Made by a program: the position numbers and the translations under genes | Notes under the pieces: model-generated | What the model saw: only the letters and a program-made list of their open reading frames with translations | Databases searched by the model: none | What the model was told of the DNA's origin: nothing | Part shown: piece after piece, positions 6,370-14,001 of the stretch | How positions within the stretch are numbered: the stretch's first letter is position 1 | Layout: the number at the start of each line of letters is the position of its first letter | Assembly (NCBI GenBank): GCA_050942615.1 | Contig: JBMNNQ010000020.1 | Coordinates: forward strand, 1-19,544 | Length of the DNA: 19,544 nucleotides | Direction: 5' to 3' | DNA from: JAAZMI01 sp050942615 | GTDB lineage: Bacteria; Bacillota; Dethiobacteria; DTU022; UBA8154

Positions 6370-8124
6370 GTGGTTATCAACGACAAGAAAATACCTTCCG
6401 GAAAATCAGGGGGCATAGGCGGTTCAAAAAATTCATATAATCCTGAACTTAAAAAAAAAGCGGACGAAATTACCAGAAAAAATACACAGCTAGAGATCAT
6501 TAACCAGCTTGCCCTGGATACCGGCAGCGGCAAGCCCTTTCCACAGATTGTTAAAAATATGATTCCCAAATTAAAAACCCTCGTTTTCTTTCATTCCCTC
6601 ACTTTTTATCTTATCCAGAAAAACAGTTTAATTAAACGTTTCCTTTTTAAGGCCACTGCGCGAAAAATCAAGGTCCGGGAAACATTTTTTCAAAAAAGCA
6701 AATTGCAAAAATGTATACAGGACAAAAAAACGCATCCAAGGGCTGTTCTCTGGACTGTCGTGCATGAAAAAAAGCCTTTGTTCCAAAATAATATTTCTGG
6801 GGAAACTTATTCCTTTCCTGAAGATGTTGAACAGCTTAAACAGGGTATCACCTCCCGCATGTTGCTTCCCCTGAAGGTTGGGAAAAAGGTTGGCGGTATC
6901 CTGGAGGTAACCGGTAAAAATGAATTTTGCGCAGCCGATCTCTCCCTGTTAAAACAGATAGCCGCCCCGCTGGCTGTCTGCCTGGAGAAAACCCGCCTTG
7001 ATCAGAAAGTCCGGCAGTACCGGCAGGAATGGGAGATTATTTTTTCAGCAGTTACAGATCTGTTAGTCTTTATTGATCAAAATCAGTCAATACAAAAAGT
7101 GAACAGGGCGGCCCTTGATTTTTTTACTTTAAGTGAAAAAGATATCATCGGCCAAAAATGTTATGCCCTTTTTTATGGCCGCAAATCCCGTTGCAACCCC
7201 TGCCTTGCCGATCAGGTGCTACAGCATAACAAAACTGTTTACCTGCAATCCCGTACCCGTTATAATCGTGTCCTGGATATTCTTGCCTACCCGGCCTGCA
7301 TCGAAGGTGAATCATACCAGATAACGTATTACGCCAAGGATGTAACCCGTTTTGTCGATGCAGTCAAGTTTACCTCCTTGGGTGAAATGTCTGCCGGCAT
7401 TGCCCACGAGCTTAACAGCCCCCTGACAGCCATTGTCGGCAATTCCCAGCTGCTTCGGCGTGAAACCCCGCCTTCCAGCCCCCATTTCCAGCTGATTAAA
7501 GATATAAACTCCTGCAGTGCACGCTGCCAAAGAATTATACAAAATCTGCTGGCCTTGTCCCGCCGGGATGAAATTTCTTTTGAAGAAATCAATCTGAATA
7601 AAGTAATCGAAAAAGCCCTTTTCCTGGTCTCTTATCAAATAGAAAAAAATAAAATTAAACTGATCAATAAAATTACGCCTTCCCCCCAACGTATTATGGG
7701 CAACAACCAGGGCCTGGAACAAATCATTATTAACCTGCTGCTTAACGCCAGGGATGCCATAGAGAAGAAAAACACAGGGGATGAAAACGGAGCCCCGGAG
7801 ATCGGAAAGGTAACGCTATCGACAAGGATGCTGCCGGAAAAATTTATCGCTGTGGATATTGCAGACAACGGCTGTGGGATTAAAGCAGAAAATATACCAC
7901 AAATTTTCAACCCTTTCCATACCTCAAAAAAACCAGGCAAGGGTACCGGGCTGGGCCTTTCTGTAAGTTTGGAAATTGCCCAGGCCCATGGAGGGTTTAT
8001 TGATGTGGAAAGTGTGCCCGGCAAGGGCAGCACCTTCAGCCTGATCCTTCCTTTCCAACAGTCAGGGGAGACAAATGACGGGATGAAAAATGAAGACACT
8101 GCCGCTGATGTTTCAACACCGTAG
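6370..8124 (+). CDS. Soluble sensor histidine kinase (GAF-PAS-HisKA-HATPase), NtrB-like partner of the sigma-54 regulator
   Basis: Start chosen at GTG 6370 because AAAAGGGG lies 9 nt upstream; an in-frame TTG at 6349 would destroy that spacing. This gives 584 residues. In order: a short charged coil (to about 50), a GAF-like domain (about 50-210), a PAS domain (about 220-330) carrying Cys264, Cys275 and Cys278 (C-X10-C-X2-C), the dimerisation/H-box AHELNSPLTAI with phospho-accepting His346, the N-box with Asn459, DNGCG from Asp499, and GKGTGLGLS from 523. No membrane segment is present, so the signal is cytosolic. The PAS cysteines suggest, but do not prove, redox or metal/cofactor sensing. 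The regulator gene follows 23 bp after the stop, so they are a cognate pair. The target is inferred to be the FNT promoter upstream. Confidence 0.93.
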   Translation: MVINDKKIPSGKSGGIGGSKNSYNPELKKKADEITRKNTQLEIINQLALDTGSGKPFPQIVKNMIPKLKTLVFFHSLTFYLIQKNSLIKRFLFKATARKIKVRETFFQKSKLQKCIQDKKTHPRAVLWTVVHEKKPLFQNNISGETYSFPEDVEQLKQGITSRMLLPLKVGKKVGGILEVTGKNEFCAADLSLLKQIAAPLAVCLEKTRLDQKVRQYRQEWEIIFSAVTDLLVFIDQNQSIQKVNRAALDFFTLSEKDIIGQKCYALFYGRKSRCNPCLADQVLQHNKTVYLQSRTRYNRVLDILAYPACIEGESYQITYYAKDVTRFVDAVKFTSLGEMSAGIAHELNSPLTAIVGNSQLLRRETPPSSPHFQLIKDINSCSARCQRIIQNLLALSRRDEISFEEINLNKVIEKALFLVSYQIEKNKIKLINKITPSPQRIMGNNQGLEQIIINLLLNARDAIEKKNTGDENGAPEIGKVTLSTRMLPEKFIAVDIADNGCGIKAENIPQIFNPFHTSKKPGKGTGLGLSVSLEIAQAHGGFIDVESVPGKGSTFSLILPFQQSGETNDGMKNEDTAADVSTP

Positions 8125-8147
8125 GCGGTGCCGGAGGTTCTGATTAG

Positions 8148-9737
8148 ATGCTTACAAATGTTTTTTTTTTAGTGGTTGATGACGAACAGGAAATCTGCAA
8201 CTTTTTTTCCTACCTTTTACAAAGTAAAGGCTACCGGGTAGAAACAGCAAACACCGGGGAAGCAGCCTTTAAGAAACTGGCTAAACAGCAATTTAATGTC
8301 GCCTTGGTAGACTTGAAACTGCCGGACTGTGATGGGCTTACTATTTTAAGAAAAATAAAAAAGCTGCAGCCTGAATGCGAAGTAATTATCATTACGGGTT
8401 ATTCCACTGTTAAGTCAGCAGTAGAGGCCATCCAGCTGGGGGCCTTTGACTACATTGAAAAACCCTTTGTTGATATTGAAGAAATGGAAGCCTTGTTGAA
8501 CAAGGCCCTGAACGTGCGGGCTGAGCTGGAAAAAATCAGCAGTTCACTGCAAGAATTTGATTTTGTCATCGGCCGCAGCCCCAAAATGCTGAGCCTGATC
8601 GTTGCTGCCCGGAAAATTGCCAAAAAGAATATTACTGTTTTAATCCAGGGGGAAACAGGAACCGGGAAGGAGGTCCTGGCGAAATATATCCATGCTGTTA
8701 GCCATCGCAAAAAACAGCCTTTTTTAGCCTTTAACTGTGGAGCCTTTACAGAAACCTTACTGGAAAGTGAGCTTTTTGGTCACGAAAAGGGTTCTTTTAC
8801 CGGTGCTACCGGCAGAAAAAAGGGTATTTTTGAACTGGCACATCACGGCACCCTTTTCCTCGATGAAATAGACTCTGCAAGCCCTGCTATCCAGGTAAAA
8901 CTGCTCCGCATCCTGGAAACCGGGGAATTTTTAAGAGTCGGGGGCGAAGAACTGGTTAAAGTTGATGTCCGGATCATCACCGCCACCAATGTTGACCTGC
9001 AAACAAAGGTTGAAGCCAATCTTTTCCGGGAAGACCTTTTTTATCGCCTGGATGTTGCCTCTTTGTTTATTCCCCCCTTAAGGGACCGGGCGGGGGATGT
9101 GCCCCTGTTTGTCAACTACTTCCTGGAAAAAGAAACCACCGCCCGGGGGAACCCCGCTAAAAGGTTCAGTGCAGAGGCTTTAAAAATTATCAAGGGCTAT
9201 AATTGGCCCGGCAATATCAGGGAGCTGGCTAATACAGTAGCCCAATCCATCCTATTAAGTAATGGGCCCCTTGTCACTGCAGCCGATCTGCCGTCCCGCA
9301 TTAAAAAGGGGTATAAAAAAATTATTGCGGCTCCCCCCTGTGCAGAAGAAAAGGGAAAAAGCATGGCAATAAAGGATGAAAAAGCAAAGGATTCCCCTAC
9401 GGCATTATCTGCAAAAAACGTGACCGGCTATTTCGACTTTCATGTCCAGGGAGATAAACTGGGCCACCTGCTGCACCAGTTTGAAAAAACTCTGATGCAT
9501 AATTTGAATCTACGGGACGGTTTCGCCTTGAATAATTTACAAAACAGCCTTAGGGAATGGAGCAATTATACTGTCAAAAAAATAATTGGCAAAGCCCTGG
9601 AGGCCACCTATGGCAACCAAGCCAAGGCGGCCGAACTGTTAAACATTACGCCCCGGGCCCTGCGTTATTATTTTATAGAAAAACCGGTAAAAAAAGAGCT
9701 GACTAAAAATAGGCCTCCCGAAAATAAATTAGAATAG
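8148..9737 (+). CDS. NtrC-family sigma-54-dependent response regulator
   Basis: A 529-residue enhancer-binding protein. Receiver domain 1-125 with acidic pair Asp11-Asp12, phospho-acceptor Asp55, Thr83 and Lys105. AAA+ domain about 140-380 with Walker A GETGTGKE (168-175), the sigma-54-contacting loop GSFTGA (215-220, a common variant of GAFTGA), Walker B GTLFLDE (234-240) and the FREDLFYRLDV arginine-finger region. A long linker follows (385-475), then a Fis-type helix-turn-helix at about 483-512. The receiver and AAA+ parts look intact, so phosphorylation-driven ATP hydrolysis and open complex formation by sigma-54 polymerase are expected. ATG at 8148 follows GGAGG. The linker between AAA+ and HTH is longer than the usual short one. 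Its likely target is the sigma-54 promoter at 4284-4299 through the paired repeats at 4166-4201; this is inferred from proximity. Confidence 0.95.
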   Translation: MLTNVFFLVVDDEQEICNFFSYLLQSKGYRVETANTGEAAFKKLAKQQFNVALVDLKLPDCDGLTILRKIKKLQPECEVIIITGYSTVKSAVEAIQLGAFDYIEKPFVDIEEMEALLNKALNVRAELEKISSSLQEFDFVIGRSPKMLSLIVAARKIAKKNITVLIQGETGTGKEVLAKYIHAVSHRKKQPFLAFNCGAFTETLLESELFGHEKGSFTGATGRKKGIFELAHHGTLFLDEIDSASPAIQVKLLRILETGEFLRVGGEELVKVDVRIITATNVDLQTKVEANLFREDLFYRLDVASLFIPPLRDRAGDVPLFVNYFLEKETTARGNPAKRFSAEALKIIKGYNWPGNIRELANTVAQSILLSNGPLVTAADLPSRIKKGYKKIIAAPPCAEEKGKSMAIKDEKAKDSPTALSAKNVTGYFDFHVQGDKLGHLLHQFEKTLMHNLNLRDGFALNNLQNSLREWSNYTVKKIIGKALEATYGNQAKAAELLNITPRALRYYFIEKPVKKELTKNRPPENKLE

Positions 9738-9769
9738 AAATGGCGGGGCCCCGCACACCAAAAGGCACT

Positions 9770-9797
9770 AAAAAAACCCTGCCATTTTCAGGCAGGG
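9770..9797 (-). terminator. Intrinsic terminator after tRNA-Gly/sigH
   Basis: On the minus strand, CCCTGCC, a 7-nt loop and GGCAGGG are followed at once by seven Ts. It ends the sigH-tRNA-Gly transcript 29 nt after the tRNA 3' end. On the plus strand the same stem is followed by a weaker T-rich stretch and could also stop the regulator transcript. Confidence 0.85.
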
Positions 9798-9825
9798 CCG
9801 GATGTTATTTTTGATGTTGTTTTTA

Positions 9826-9899
9826 TGGAGCGGGTGATGGGAATCGAACCCACGTAACTGGCTTGGGAAGCCAGCGCTCTACCATTGAGCTACACCCGC
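9826..9899 (-). tRNA. tRNA-Gly, anticodon CCC
   Basis: A 74-nt cloverleaf with encoded CCA. The acceptor GCGGGTG pairs with CACCCGC. The D arm is GCTC-AATGGTA-GAGC. The anticodon stem CTGGC/GCCAG encloses TTCCCAA, giving anticodon CCC, which reads GGG codons. The T arm is GTGGG-TTCGATT-CCCAT, and T plus CCA form the 3' end. Its first ten bases overlap the last codons and TAG stop of sigH on the same strand. It lies in the sigH transcript and precedes a strong terminator. Confidence 0.96.
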
Positions 9900-10573
9900 C
9901 TGATTTGCAGGTAACGTTCCAGCTTGCGTTTAACTCTTTGCAGGGCATTGTCTATCGATTTTACATGCCTTTCCAATTCTGCAGCAATCTCCTGGTATGA
10001 TTTTCCCTCCAGGTAAAGCATCAGCACACGCCGTTCGAGTTCACTCAGAATCTCCCCTATTTTAAATTCTATATCCTTATATTCCTCGCGGTTAATCATG
10101 AGTTCTTCCGGATCTGTAACTTTTGTGCCGGATAGTACATCCAAAAGAGTGCGGTCTGAATCTTCATCATAAATAGGCTTGTTTAAAGAGACATACGAAT
10201 TAAGGGGTATATGCTTCTGACGTGTAGCCGTTTTAATAGCCGTGATAATCTGCCGGGTAATGCAAAGCTCGGCAAAAGCCCGGAAGGAAGACAGTTTATG
10301 GCCCTTAAAATCCCTGATGGCCTTATAGAGGCCAATCATACCTTCCTGGATAATATCTTCACGATCTGCGCCAATTAAAAAATAGGATCTTGCCTTGGCT
10401 TTAACAAAATTTTTATATTTATTGATCAAAAACTCCAGGGCGGTGCCATTTCCCTTTTTGGCTTCCACAACAATTTCTTCATCCGCCTTTTCTTCATATT
10501 CCTCAACTTTGAAAATATCAAATTTTACACGAACTCCGTCGTCCTCCACCAAATTCTGTGACGACAAAACCAC
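9890..10573 (-). CDS. sigH: RNA polymerase sigma-H factor (sporulation/transition-state sigma factor)
   Basis: A 227-residue sigma-70-family protein with the SigH (Spo0H) wording: DREDIIQEGMIGLYKAIRDF in region 2, SSFRAFAELCITRQIITAIKTATR and HIPLNSYVSLNKP in the -10 recognition part, and a C-terminal region-4 helix-turn-helix (KSYQEIAAELERHVKSIDNALQ). SigH drives entry into sporulation and competence-type genes, which supports a spore-forming Firmicute. The start is GTG at 10573, with GGAGG 9 nt upstream. Its own sigma-A promoter is at 10622-10650. The last codons (CGG GTG TAG) lie within the 5' part of tRNA-Gly, so tRNA processing would cut the mRNA inside the coding sequence. Usual length is about 215-220. 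Confidence 0.97.
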   Translation of the reverse strand: MVLSSQNLVEDDGVRVKFDIFKVEEYEEKADEEIVVEAKKGNGTALEFLINKYKNFVKAKARSYFLIGADREDIIQEGMIGLYKAIRDFKGHKLSSFRAFAELCITRQIITAIKTATRQKHIPLNSYVSLNKPIYDEDSDRTLLDVLSGTKVTDPEELMINREEYKDIEFKIGEILSELERRVLMLYLEGKSYQEIAAELERHVKSIDNALQRVKRKLERYLQIRRV

Positions 10574-10621
10574 TTAGCACCGCCTCCGTTGTGATATTGA
10601 GGACATAATACCTTCGGATTA

Positions 10622-10650
10622 ATTATAGCCCATGCCCCTGTAGGCGTCAA
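10622..10650 (-). promoter_or_regulatory. Sigma-A promoter of sigH
   Basis: On the minus strand, TTGACG (10645-10650) and a perfect TATAAT (10622-10627) are 17 bp apart, in the 112-bp gap between rlmB and sigH, about 50 bp before the GTG start. This allows sigH and tRNA-Gly to be transcribed apart from the upstream operon. Confidence 0.8.
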
Positions 10651-10685
10651 GTCTCTCCCGGAGCCCTGCACAGCGGAAATTGCCA

Positions 10686-11441
10686 CTAAATATTTTTTTG
10701 TCTCCAGCGCTGGCCAAAAATCTCATAAATAATGATGCCCCCGGCCACAGCAACGTTCAGGGATGAAACACGACCTTTCAAAGGAATATGCACCAGAAAA
10801 TCACACTTTTCTCGTAACAACCTGGCCAGGCCTTTGCCCTCACTGCCTAAAAGTAAAACCAGCGGGATGTTGAAATTGGCTTCAAAAAAAGGATCTCCCG
10901 CCGACATTTCCGCCCCGGCCAGCCAAAAACCTTCTTTTTTCAGGTAATCCATTTCCCGGGCCAGGTTTACAGTGCGGGCCAGGGGCAGGTGTGCTACAGC
11001 ACCGGCCGAACTTTTAAAAACAGCAGGTGTAACCCCGCAGGCCCGGTCCCGGGGAATAATAGCCCCGTCCAGGCCGGCTGCAGAAGCGGTCCGCAAAAGG
11101 GAGCCTAAGTTGTGGGGATCCTGAAGGTGATCGAGCATCAGCAAAAAAGGCAAATCCTTTTTTTGCCGGGTTTTTTGCACTAAATCAGCCACAGTAAGGT
11201 AGTTAAACTGTTCGATCCGGGCCAGCACACCCTGGTGTTTTTGTCCCGGTGCCCGCTCCTCAATTTTGTTGAGCCCAGTACGCTCCACCGGAACACCTTT
11301 TTGCCGGGCCTCCTGCCTTAACCTGTCAATAACGGCCCCCCGCGCACCTTCCTGTAAGGTAATCCCTAGCAGGGGCAGGTCGCTTTGCAGGGCTTCCAAA
11401 ACCGGATGGCGGCCCCAGATCAGATCATATTTTTTCTTCAT
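10686..11441 (-). CDS. rlmB: 23S rRNA (guanosine-2'-O-)-methyltransferase RlmB, TrmH/SPOUT family
   Basis: A 251-residue SPOUT methyltransferase counted from ATG 11441. An upstream in-frame GTG at 11462 has no ribosome binding site, whereas GGCGGTGAG lies before the ATG. The N-terminal substrate-binding domain (about 5-80, starting IWGRHPVLEAL) is followed by the knotted domain with its three motifs: DPHNLGSLLRTA (108-119), LLGSEGKG (197-204) and SSLNVAVA (226-233). By family it methylates the 2'-O of G2251 in the 23S peptidyl-transferase loop using SAM. The start overlaps the 3' end of thyX by 17 bp, so translation is coupled. A tRNA-modifying TrmH paralogue is the alternative, but the cysS-rlmB-sigH order favours RlmB. 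Confidence 0.92.
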   Translation of the reverse strand: MKKKYDLIWGRHPVLEALQSDLPLLGITLQEGARGAVIDRLRQEARQKGVPVERTGLNKIEERAPGQKHQGVLARIEQFNYLTVADLVQKTRQKKDLPFLLMLDHLQDPHNLGSLLRTASAAGLDGAIIPRDRACGVTPAVFKSSAGAVAHLPLARTVNLAREMDYLKKEGFWLAGAEMSAGDPFFEANFNIPLVLLLGSEGKGLARLLREKCDFLVHIPLKGRVSSLNVAVAGGIIIYEIFGQRWRQKNI

Positions 11442-12069
11442 GCTGCCTACGCTCACCGCCACTCAGGAAAAATTCCTGAAAAATATCAAAGGACCAGGGC
11501 GCAACCCCCTCCACGATCTTTAAGATAGCCCGGGCATATTCCCGTATTTCTTTCTGGGCCTGCCTGCTTGTACGTAGCAACAAAAAATTCATGAGAGAGC
11601 TGCCGTTTACTGTCCAGTAAAAACGGGTATAGGTGCCGACCGGCAGTAAGGAACGCGCCGCTTCGCGGCGCAACCGGTGCACACCGATCATCTCTTCATA
11701 AAGGTCAAAACAGGCTTCGTGATGTTCTTTCCACCTGTCCTCCAGCGCCGGGGGCAAATTTTCCGGCACAAAGTATTCTCGTTCTGCCACACAATAACGC
11801 AGTGACTCTTCATTATAGGAACCAATGCGGTGCCTGTGCCACTGCCGGGCCACAAAAAGCGGGCATTTGATATCAAAAGTAAAAACCATGGCTTCAAAGG
11901 GTGTTTTATGCCCTTTGGTCAGCAGGTGCTTTAGCAGCTTGCGATCGCTGACCGCACCCTGGGAAGTGCTTTTCCAACAGCGCCGTGCGTTGCGGATTAC
12001 AGCATCATCCCCGCCCATCCATTCCACCAGTTCGACAAAACCATGGTTTAAAACTTTCTTTTTACCCAT
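11425..12069 (-). CDS. thyX: Flavin-dependent thymidylate synthase ThyX
   Basis: A 214-residue protein from ATG 12069, chosen because GGAGGGG lies just upstream and the cysS stop is 1 bp before it; a longer in-frame reading to 12162 only re-reads the end of cysS. The ThyX motif RHRIGSYNEES is at residues 79-89, with ARQWHRHR before it and the C-terminal TRFYWTVNGSSLMNFLLLR block typical of the family. It makes dTMP from dUMP with methylene-tetrahydrofolate and reduced FAD as a homotetramer, replacing ThyA. The gene sits between cysS and rlmB, the place where the Mini-III RNase gene mrnC lies in Bacillus, and is translationally coupled to both neighbours. Confidence 0.95.
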   Translation of the reverse strand: MGKKKVLNHGFVELVEWMGGDDAVIRNARRCWKSTSQGAVSDRKLLKHLLTKGHKTPFEAMVFTFDIKCPLFVARQWHRHRIGSYNEESLRYCVAEREYFVPENLPPALEDRWKEHHEACFDLYEEMIGVHRLRREAARSLLPVGTYTRFYWTVNGSSLMNFLLLRTSRQAQKEIREYARAILKIVEGVAPWSFDIFQEFFLSGGERRQHEEKI

Positions 12070-12070
12070 G

Positions 12071-13507
12071 TTACCCCTCCGTCCCCTGCTCTGCCAAAAT
12101 TCTCCACCTGGTGCCCTGGGGGGTATCTTCAAGGACGACCCCTTTTTCCCGCAGTTGATCACGGATAGAATCAGCCCGGGCCCAGTCCTTCTGCCGGCGG
12201 GCTGTTTCCCTGTCGGCGATTAAGGAGGTAATTTCTTCCTCCAGGCTGTTTTCCCCGGCCTGCTTTTTCATGAAACCAAAAATTTCATCGGTTTCCCGGT
12301 AAAATTCCAAAATAAGTGCCAGGTCCTCCCGCCGGGGCTTTGCACTACTGTTCAGATAAATATTGGCCTCCCGGGCCAGTTCAAAAAGAACCGCAAAAGC
12401 CCCGGCCGTATTAAAATCATCGTCCATGGCTTCCCGGAATTTTTGGCGGTACGTCTCCAGGTTGGTCTGCCAGGTTTTTGCTGCCTCGCCGGCCGGATCT
12501 GCTGTTGTTTTTTGCAGGGCATCCTCCAAATTATAAAGCAGGGTATGCAACCTTCCCAGGGCTTTGGCCGCCTGCTGCAGGTGTTCTTCTGAAAAATTAA
12601 TCGGCGAACGGTAGTGGGCGGAAAGCATAAAAAATCTGAGGACCAGGGGATCCACCTTTGCCTGCAGTTCTTTAATTGTCAGCACATTACCCAGGCTTTT
12701 AGACATTTTTTCCTGGTCAATATTCAAATAGCCGGCATGCAGCCAGTGCCGGGTAAATGTTTTGCCGGTAGCCCCTTCACTTTGGGCAATTTCATTTTCA
12801 TGATGGGGGAAAATCAGATCCTGCCCACCGGCGTGTATATCCAGGGTTTCGCCCAAATAATGCATAGACATGGCCGAACATTCAATATGCCATCCCGGCC
12901 GCCCCCGGCCCCAGGGGCTTTCCCAGGAAGGTTCCCCCGGTTTTTCCTTTTTCCAAAGTGCAAAATCCATGGGGTGTTTTTTGCGGGCGTCGATCTCCAC
13001 CCGGGCACCCAAGTTCAGTTCTTCCAAATCTTGGTGGGAAAGTTGCCCGTACGCCGGGAAGGCATCCACATGAAAATAAACATCCCCCCCGATTTCATAA
13101 GCCAAGTTTTTATCCATTAACTTTTGAATCAAAGCAATAATCTGGGGGATATGCTCCGTAGCCCGGGGATGATGATCGGCCGGCAAAACCCCCAAAGCTG
13201 CAGCGTCTTCCTGGTAAGCCTGAATAAAGCGTGCTGCCAGCTCTGCAACAGAAATATCCAGTTCAGCCGCCCTGGCAATCATTTTATCATCAATATCTGT
13301 AAAATTTTGCACGTAGGTAACTTCATAACCGCGGTAGGCAAGGTAACGCCGCAAAACATCAAACAGGATAAATATCCGGGCGTTGCCGATATGAAAATAG
13401 TCGTAAACGGTTGGCCCACAGGCGTAAAGGCCAACTTTTCCTTCCTTGACCGGCCTTAAAGGTTCCTTTTTTCTGGTCAGTGTATTATACAGGACAATCA
13501 CTTCCAT
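12071..13507 (-). CDS. cysS: Cysteinyl-tRNA synthetase
   Basis: A full-length class I synthetase of 478 residues. HIGN at 39-42 and KMSKS at 266-270 are the ATP-binding signatures. The zinc site that selects cysteine is complete: Cys30, Cys209, His234 and Glu238. The C-terminal helical anticodon-binding part (about 320-478) is intact. ATG at 13507 follows GGGAGGAGG. It charges tRNA-Cys in the cytosol. It follows ispF after 14 bp and precedes thyX by 1 bp. In Bacillus, gltX and cysE stand between ispF and cysS; here they are missing. Confidence 0.98.
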   Translation of the reverse strand: MEVIVLYNTLTRKKEPLRPVKEGKVGLYACGPTVYDYFHIGNARIFILFDVLRRYLAYRGYEVTYVQNFTDIDDKMIARAAELDISVAELAARFIQAYQEDAAALGVLPADHHPRATEHIPQIIALIQKLMDKNLAYEIGGDVYFHVDAFPAYGQLSHQDLEELNLGARVEIDARKKHPMDFALWKKEKPGEPSWESPWGRGRPGWHIECSAMSMHYLGETLDIHAGGQDLIFPHHENEIAQSEGATGKTFTRHWLHAGYLNIDQEKMSKSLGNVLTIKELQAKVDPLVLRFFMLSAHYRSPINFSEEHLQQAAKALGRLHTLLYNLEDALQKTTADPAGEAAKTWQTNLETYRQKFREAMDDDFNTAGAFAVLFELAREANIYLNSSAKPRREDLALILEFYRETDEIFGFMKKQAGENSLEEEITSLIADRETARRQKDWARADSIRDQLREKGVVLEDTPQGTRWRILAEQGTEG

Positions 13508-13521
13508 TCCTCCTCCCGTTT

Positions 13522-14001
13522 TTAACGTTTTATCAACATAGCTATCGCTTGGGCGGCAATACCTTCTCCTTTCCCGGTAAAACCCAGTTTTTCTGTAGTT
13601 GTAGCTTTAACAGAAACAAGGTTTGCCTCCAGCTTTAAAGCCCCGGCAATATTCTGGCACATCATCTGTATATAGGGGGCCAGGCGGGGCGCTTGGGCGA
13701 CAATAATACTGTCAATATTCAGAATAGTATAACCGACCTGTACCAGCAGGTCATTTACCTGCCGCAAAAGCAGAAGAGAAGAAATACCAAGAAAGCGGGG
13801 GTCTTCCGGCGGGAAATGACTGCCCACATCACCCAAGGCCGCCGCACCAAGCAGGGCATCGATAATGGCATGGACAAGAACATCCGCATCGGAATGCCCC
13901 TTTAAACCTGAAGGAAAAGGGATCTGTACGCCGCCTAAAATCAGGGGCCGGCCTGCGCATAATGGATGAACATCGTAGCCGATACCGGCGCGCATTTTCA
14001 T
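13522..14001 (-). CDS. ispF: 2-C-methyl-D-erythritol 2,4-cyclodiphosphate synthase
   Basis: A 159-residue homotrimeric enzyme of the MEP isoprenoid pathway that makes MEcPP from CDP-ME 2-phosphate with loss of CMP. Zinc ligands Asp10, His12 (GYDVHPL) and His44 are present, with HSDADVLVHAIIDALLGAAALGDVGSHFP and the C-terminal EKLGFTGKGEGIAAQA block. ATG at 14001 overlaps the TGA of ispD as ATGA (4 bp), and GGAGGGGG lies upstream, so translation is coupled. Normal family length. Confidence 0.97.
   Translation of the reverse strand: MKMRAGIGYDVHPLCAGRPLILGGVQIPFPSGLKGHSDADVLVHAIIDALLGAAALGDVGSHFPPEDPRFLGISSLLLLRQVNDLLVQVGYTILNIDSIIVAQAPRLAPYIQMMCQNIAGALKLEANLVSVKATTTEKLGFTGKGEGIAAQAIAMLIKR

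Noticed and set aside
8836..8856. Second TGGCAC sequence inside the regulator gene
   Set aside because: Lies in coding sequence, and the -12 part (GGCA) does not match; chance occurrence.
12070..12162. N-terminal extension of thyX back to 12162
   Set aside because: The extra codons only re-read the 3' end of cysS in another frame; the ATG at 12069 has a strong ribosome binding site and gives the normal ThyX length.
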